Of a DNA stretch of 64,000 nt, positions 61,597-64,000 are shown in pieces. The stretch covers positions 43,882-107,881 of the forward strand of contig CAVEVQ010000002.1 in NCBI GenBank assembly GCA_963619325.1. Reading direction: 5' to 3'. The notes under the pieces are model-generated. The model was not told the DNA's origin and did no database searches. It was given only the letters and a program-made list of their open reading frames with translations. The DNA comes from UBA1181 sp963619325 (GTDB lineage Bacteria; Bacteroidota; Bacteroidia; Bacteroidales; Paludibacteraceae). Within the stretch, counting starts at the first letter, position 1, and each line of letters opens with the position of its first letter. The position numbers and the translations under genes are program-made.

Positions 61597-63225
61597 ATGA
61601 AAGTAATTAAGAAAGTTTTTTTTGCGTTGTCTTTCCTCTTTGCGGGAATGATAGCCGGGGTGTCATGTTCAGATGACTCCAATAATGAAGGGACCAGTGT
61701 TCAGGAAATCAATGGAATAACTGAACAAGAGACCATAGAGGTGGTTGACTCTGGTCGTGTGACATGGCATGATCATTTTGAGAAGATGATAAGAGAGGCC
61801 CAGTCAAGCAATGCCGATGAAGACGATGTTATGTTAACGTTTGCTCAAGAACAACTTGAAAAGGTTGATTCAATCGACAATGCAAACTTAGAGTCTATGG
61901 GAGTAAATGGAGCCGATGGAACTGATGGAAAGAACAGACTGATAGGTTACAAATGGGTAACTATTCGGTATCAGTCTGTCGATTGTAACAACAATCCTAT
62001 AACGCTGTCCGAACTTGTTGTCTTCCCTTACAATAACATATTCGCAAATCCTCATCCAGACAACTTGATCATAGGATGTCACATTACGATAACGGCGAAT
62101 AGAGAACGTCCTACCAACTACTATGACAATAGCCTTATGTCTGATGTTGGAATGCTTGCCCTTCATGCGTCAAGTAATATGACGGGTGCGGATCATGAGA
62201 ATTTAGTGGTCATTCCAGATTATCAAGGATATGGAGTAAGTGCATCAGATGTTCACCCTTATCTTTATCAAAAACTAACTGCAAGACAGGTGGTGGATGG
62301 TGCCAATGCTGGTGTGAAGTGGTTTACGAGCAATGAGAAATCAATGGAGAATGATTGGAAATCTATATCGGTAGGATATTCGCAAGGAGGCTCTGTTGCC
62401 ATGGCCGTGCATCGCTATATTGAGGAAAACAACTTGGCAGACCAGTTGCGTTTCCGAGGCTCTATTTGTGGTGATGGCCCATACGATCCGGTAGCTACAT
62501 TGAAAGAGTACATAAATCAGGACCGTCTGTATATGCCAGTTGCTTTGGCTCTTATAATCAAGGGAATGTGCGATGCGAATCCGTATGTCGTTGGCAAGTA
62601 TACTCCGTCGGACTACTTCACTGATGGTTTCGTCAGTACGGGTATTCTTGATAAGATCGCTTCGAAAAATTATTCTGCAACAGAAATTCAGCAATCCTTG
62701 GTGGATTATTCTGGCGAAGGGAAGAATTTCACGATGATGTTAAAAACCGAAGATGGAGAATATAAGCCTTATACTGCCAGCACGAAGAGTTCGTATAGTT
62801 GGGTGCTTTGTTCAAAGCCTGAGGCTTGCTATGCAGAGGTTAGTCAGGTGTTGCGTCCAGAGGTAATAGAGTACTTCAAAAATGGCAGCACGTCATCTGA
62901 ATATGGTGAAAAAATGAAGGCTCTTGAAAATGCACTTGAAATGAACAATCTCACATTGTCATGGCAACCACAGCATCCGTTGGTTGCATTTCATTCTAAG
63001 AAGGACGAGGTCGTTCCGTTTGTCAATTATGAAAAAGCATCGGATCGCTTTTATAATTCAAATTTCAAAGGTATGCAATATGACTCGAAGACTTATACCC
63101 ACGTCGGTACCGGTTCTTCTTTCTTTGCAATCTATGAGGGCCCTCTTTCAAAAAAATTGTTGAATAACAGTTGGCAAAGTTGGGGTCACGATAATGATAT
63201 CTATACTTTAGCTGGTCTTTGGTGA
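61597..63225 (+). CDS. Secreted alpha/beta-hydrolase lipoprotein
   Basis: The 542-residue protein has a lipoprotein signal (FLFAGMIAGVSC, Cys24) followed by an acidic Asp/Glu/Ser-rich region to about residue 110. The rest is an alpha/beta-hydrolase fold resembling secretory lipases: an oxyanion-type strand LVVIPDYQGYGVS, the nucleophile elbow VGYSQGGSVAMA with Ser262, a candidate acid in HSKKDEVVPF and a candidate His in YTHVGTGSSFF. The cap between Ser and Asp is long. The substrate could be a lipid or peptide ester. I start at the ATG 61597; a GTG three codons earlier is in frame. It follows the legumain fusion by 35 bases in the same transcript. Confidence 0.75.
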   Translation: MKVIKKVFFALSFLFAGMIAGVSCSDDSNNEGTSVQEINGITEQETIEVVDSGRVTWHDHFEKMIREAQSSNADEDDVMLTFAQEQLEKVDSIDNANLESMGVNGADGTDGKNRLIGYKWVTIRYQSVDCNNNPITLSELVVFPYNNIFANPHPDNLIIGCHITITANRERPTNYYDNSLMSDVGMLALHASSNMTGADHENLVVIPDYQGYGVSASDVHPYLYQKLTARQVVDGANAGVKWFTSNEKSMENDWKSISVGYSQGGSVAMAVHRYIEENNLADQLRFRGSICGDGPYDPVATLKEYINQDRLYMPVALALIIKGMCDANPYVVGKYTPSDYFTDGFVSTGILDKIASKNYSATEIQQSLVDYSGEGKNFTMMLKTEDGEYKPYTASTKSSYSWVLCSKPEACYAEVSQVLRPEVIEYFKNGSTSSEYGEKMKALENALEMNNLTLSWQPQHPLVAFHSKKDEVVPFVNYEKASDRFYNSNFKGMQYDSKTYTHVGTGSSFFAIYEGPLSKKLLNNSWQSWGHDNDIYTLAGLW

Positions 63226-63227
63226 TA

Positions 63228-63650
63228 ATGGGGAAGAAACAGCTTTTGATTGTTTTTGTCGCCACCTTTGTTGTGTCGTTTCTTATCGACTGGCAGGTTG
63301 GCGACACCTACTTTCGGCGCAATGGAACGATTCTTTCGGTTGATTTCTTTCTCAAATCAACGTTCCTTGTCGGCTCTTGCGTTGTTGGAGGGGTGATGGC
63401 AGATAGTAATTTTAATGTCTATATGCCTTTGCATGCTGTGGTAAGTCTTGTTGTGTTCACGGTCGTGTTTATGCTTGCCCTGTGGACGGCCATGTTCCTA
63501 TATGCTGAGTATGGCGATTATTTCCGACATACGTTGTCCGAAATTGTCAAAGAATTTTTGGGCAAGGGTGATTTAGGTTTCCCGTTCGTCATTGTTTGGA
63601 TTTCAGTCTGTCTTTGTTCTACGTTTGTTAAGTATATGATGAAGTATTGA
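63228..63650 (+). CDS. Small integral membrane protein, four helices
   Basis: I do not recognise this 140-residue protein. It has about four hydrophobic helices (roughly residues 4-20, 40-57, 66-90 and 115-132) and few charged residues except short loops (WQVGDTYFRRNG, YGDYFRHTLSEIVKEF). The ATG at 63228 follows the hydrolase stop by two bases, so it is co-translated. As the last gene of the unit it may anchor or export the lipoproteins, but nothing in its sequence shows this. Confidence 0.6.
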   Translation: MGKKQLLIVFVATFVVSFLIDWQVGDTYFRRNGTILSVDFFLKSTFLVGSCVVGGVMADSNFNVYMPLHAVVSLVVFTVVFMLALWTAMFLYAEYGDYFRHTLSEIVKEFLGKGDLGFPFVIVWISVCLCSTFVKYMMKY

Positions 63651-63839
63651 TATATATAATACCTTATGGCAAAGTGTTGATTTTCCACTTCGTCTGACAC
63701 CTATGACAACCTGAGCAAGCGGACTTTCAAGTTCAAACAGATTCTCTTCATTTCTCTTTACCCATTTCTCTGGCTGATAACAACTAACATACTCTTTTTG
63801 TTCTGCCAGTACTTGAAGTATAGTCCTTTCTTCCACCAT
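63603..63839 (-). pseudogene. Truncated AAA_14-type ATPase gene
   Basis: On the minus strand the ATG at 63839 (behind an AGGGGG ribosome binding site) starts MVEERTILQVLAEQKEYVSC and goes on to VVIGVRRSGKSTLCHKVL, the N-terminus and Walker A loop of AAA_14/DUF4143-type ATPases, which normally run to about 400 residues. Family-like sequence stops after about 61 residues near 63657. The frame then runs antisense into the last codons of the membrane protein gene and ends at 63603. So only the extreme N-terminus survives. The break lies a few bases from the stop codon of the neighbouring operon. Confidence 0.7.
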
Positions 63840-63870
63840 AACATTTCCCCCTTTCATTGTTTTATACTTG

Positions 63871-63878
63871 CAAATCTA
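63871..63878 (-). promoter_or_regulatory. Promoter −7 box of the truncated ATPase
   Basis: Read on the minus strand this is TAGATTTG, matching TAnnTTTG, 31 bases before the start. The remaining 120 bases to the window edge hold no gene I can support. Confidence 0.5.
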
Positions 63879-64000
63879 CCTAAAATGATTGATATATAAC
63901 GATTTATACAATGCTAATTTCGCTAAAATGCAGAAAATACGACTTTAAATTATTGCTGTCCGCTAAAACTCAAAAGAGCATAATTATCCTGCCCGAAGCC

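Noticed and set aside
63950..64000. Open frame entering from the right edge on the minus strand, ending ...ALLSFSGQQ.
   Set aside because: Only 16 codons are visible; too short to tell a gene end from chance.

Overview
The window comes from a Bacteroidota genome, most likely a member of the Bacteroidales that carries a type IX secretion system (T9SS). Three things point to this. Most intergenic gaps hold a TAnnTTTG −7 promoter box, in several cases with an upstream TTG/TTTG. The gene content includes PorP/SprF, GldK-L-M-N, PorT, an OstA-like protein and a secreted protein with a CHU_C-type C-terminal domain. Shine-Dalgarno sequences are generally weak. No rRNA, tRNA, CRISPR array or complete insertion sequence was seen.

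Layout. 1-5154: the end of a PorP/SprF gene, then gldK-gldL-gldM-gldN, the T9SS core and motor. 5300-8534: leuS and rplS; rplS has a structured leader directly downstream of its promoter. 8712-16932: an outer-membrane biogenesis block with three SurA/parvulin-like factors, an OstA/LptA-like protein and a TonB-dependent receptor. 16949-19414: a sugar MFS transporter and a ROK sugar kinase. 19464-22828 (minus strand): prmA, translationally coupled to a helicase with a predicted C-terminal HTH. 23066-25919: a low-complexity secreted protein and an OmpP1/FadL-like porin. 26033-28708 (minus strand): valS.

28951-46885 is a fused str-S10-spc-alpha ribosomal super-operon (rpsL to rplQ, including fusA, secY, map, infA and rpoA). 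Intercistronic RNA elements lie before rpsG, rpsH and rpsD, and a candidate internal promoter lies before rpsM.

46941-64000 is the accessory part. It holds an orphan PD-(D/E)XK-like protein, a PCMD-type lipoprotein with a beta-barrel partner, PorT, and a 2289-residue secreted protein with Ig-like modules and a type B T9SS sorting domain. A compact operon of three predicted lipoproteins and one small membrane protein follows (58339-63650). Its second gene fuses a periplasmic-binding-protein-like domain to a legumain-like (C13) cysteine peptidase domain that keeps the His and Cys of the family. The first gene is a BMP/PnrA-like binding protein and the third an alpha/beta hydrolase. This operon is the most unusual part of the window. 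It ends against a truncated AAA_14-type ATPase gene, which suggests a rearrangement boundary.

How it fits together: the left and right parts both serve the cell surface. GldKLMN, PorT and PorP/SprF would export and anchor type B substrates such as the 2289-residue protein. The SurA/OstA/TonB-receptor block would build the outer membrane. The four-gene operon looks like a surface or periplasmic ligand-binding and hydrolysis module whose substrate cannot be told from sequence.
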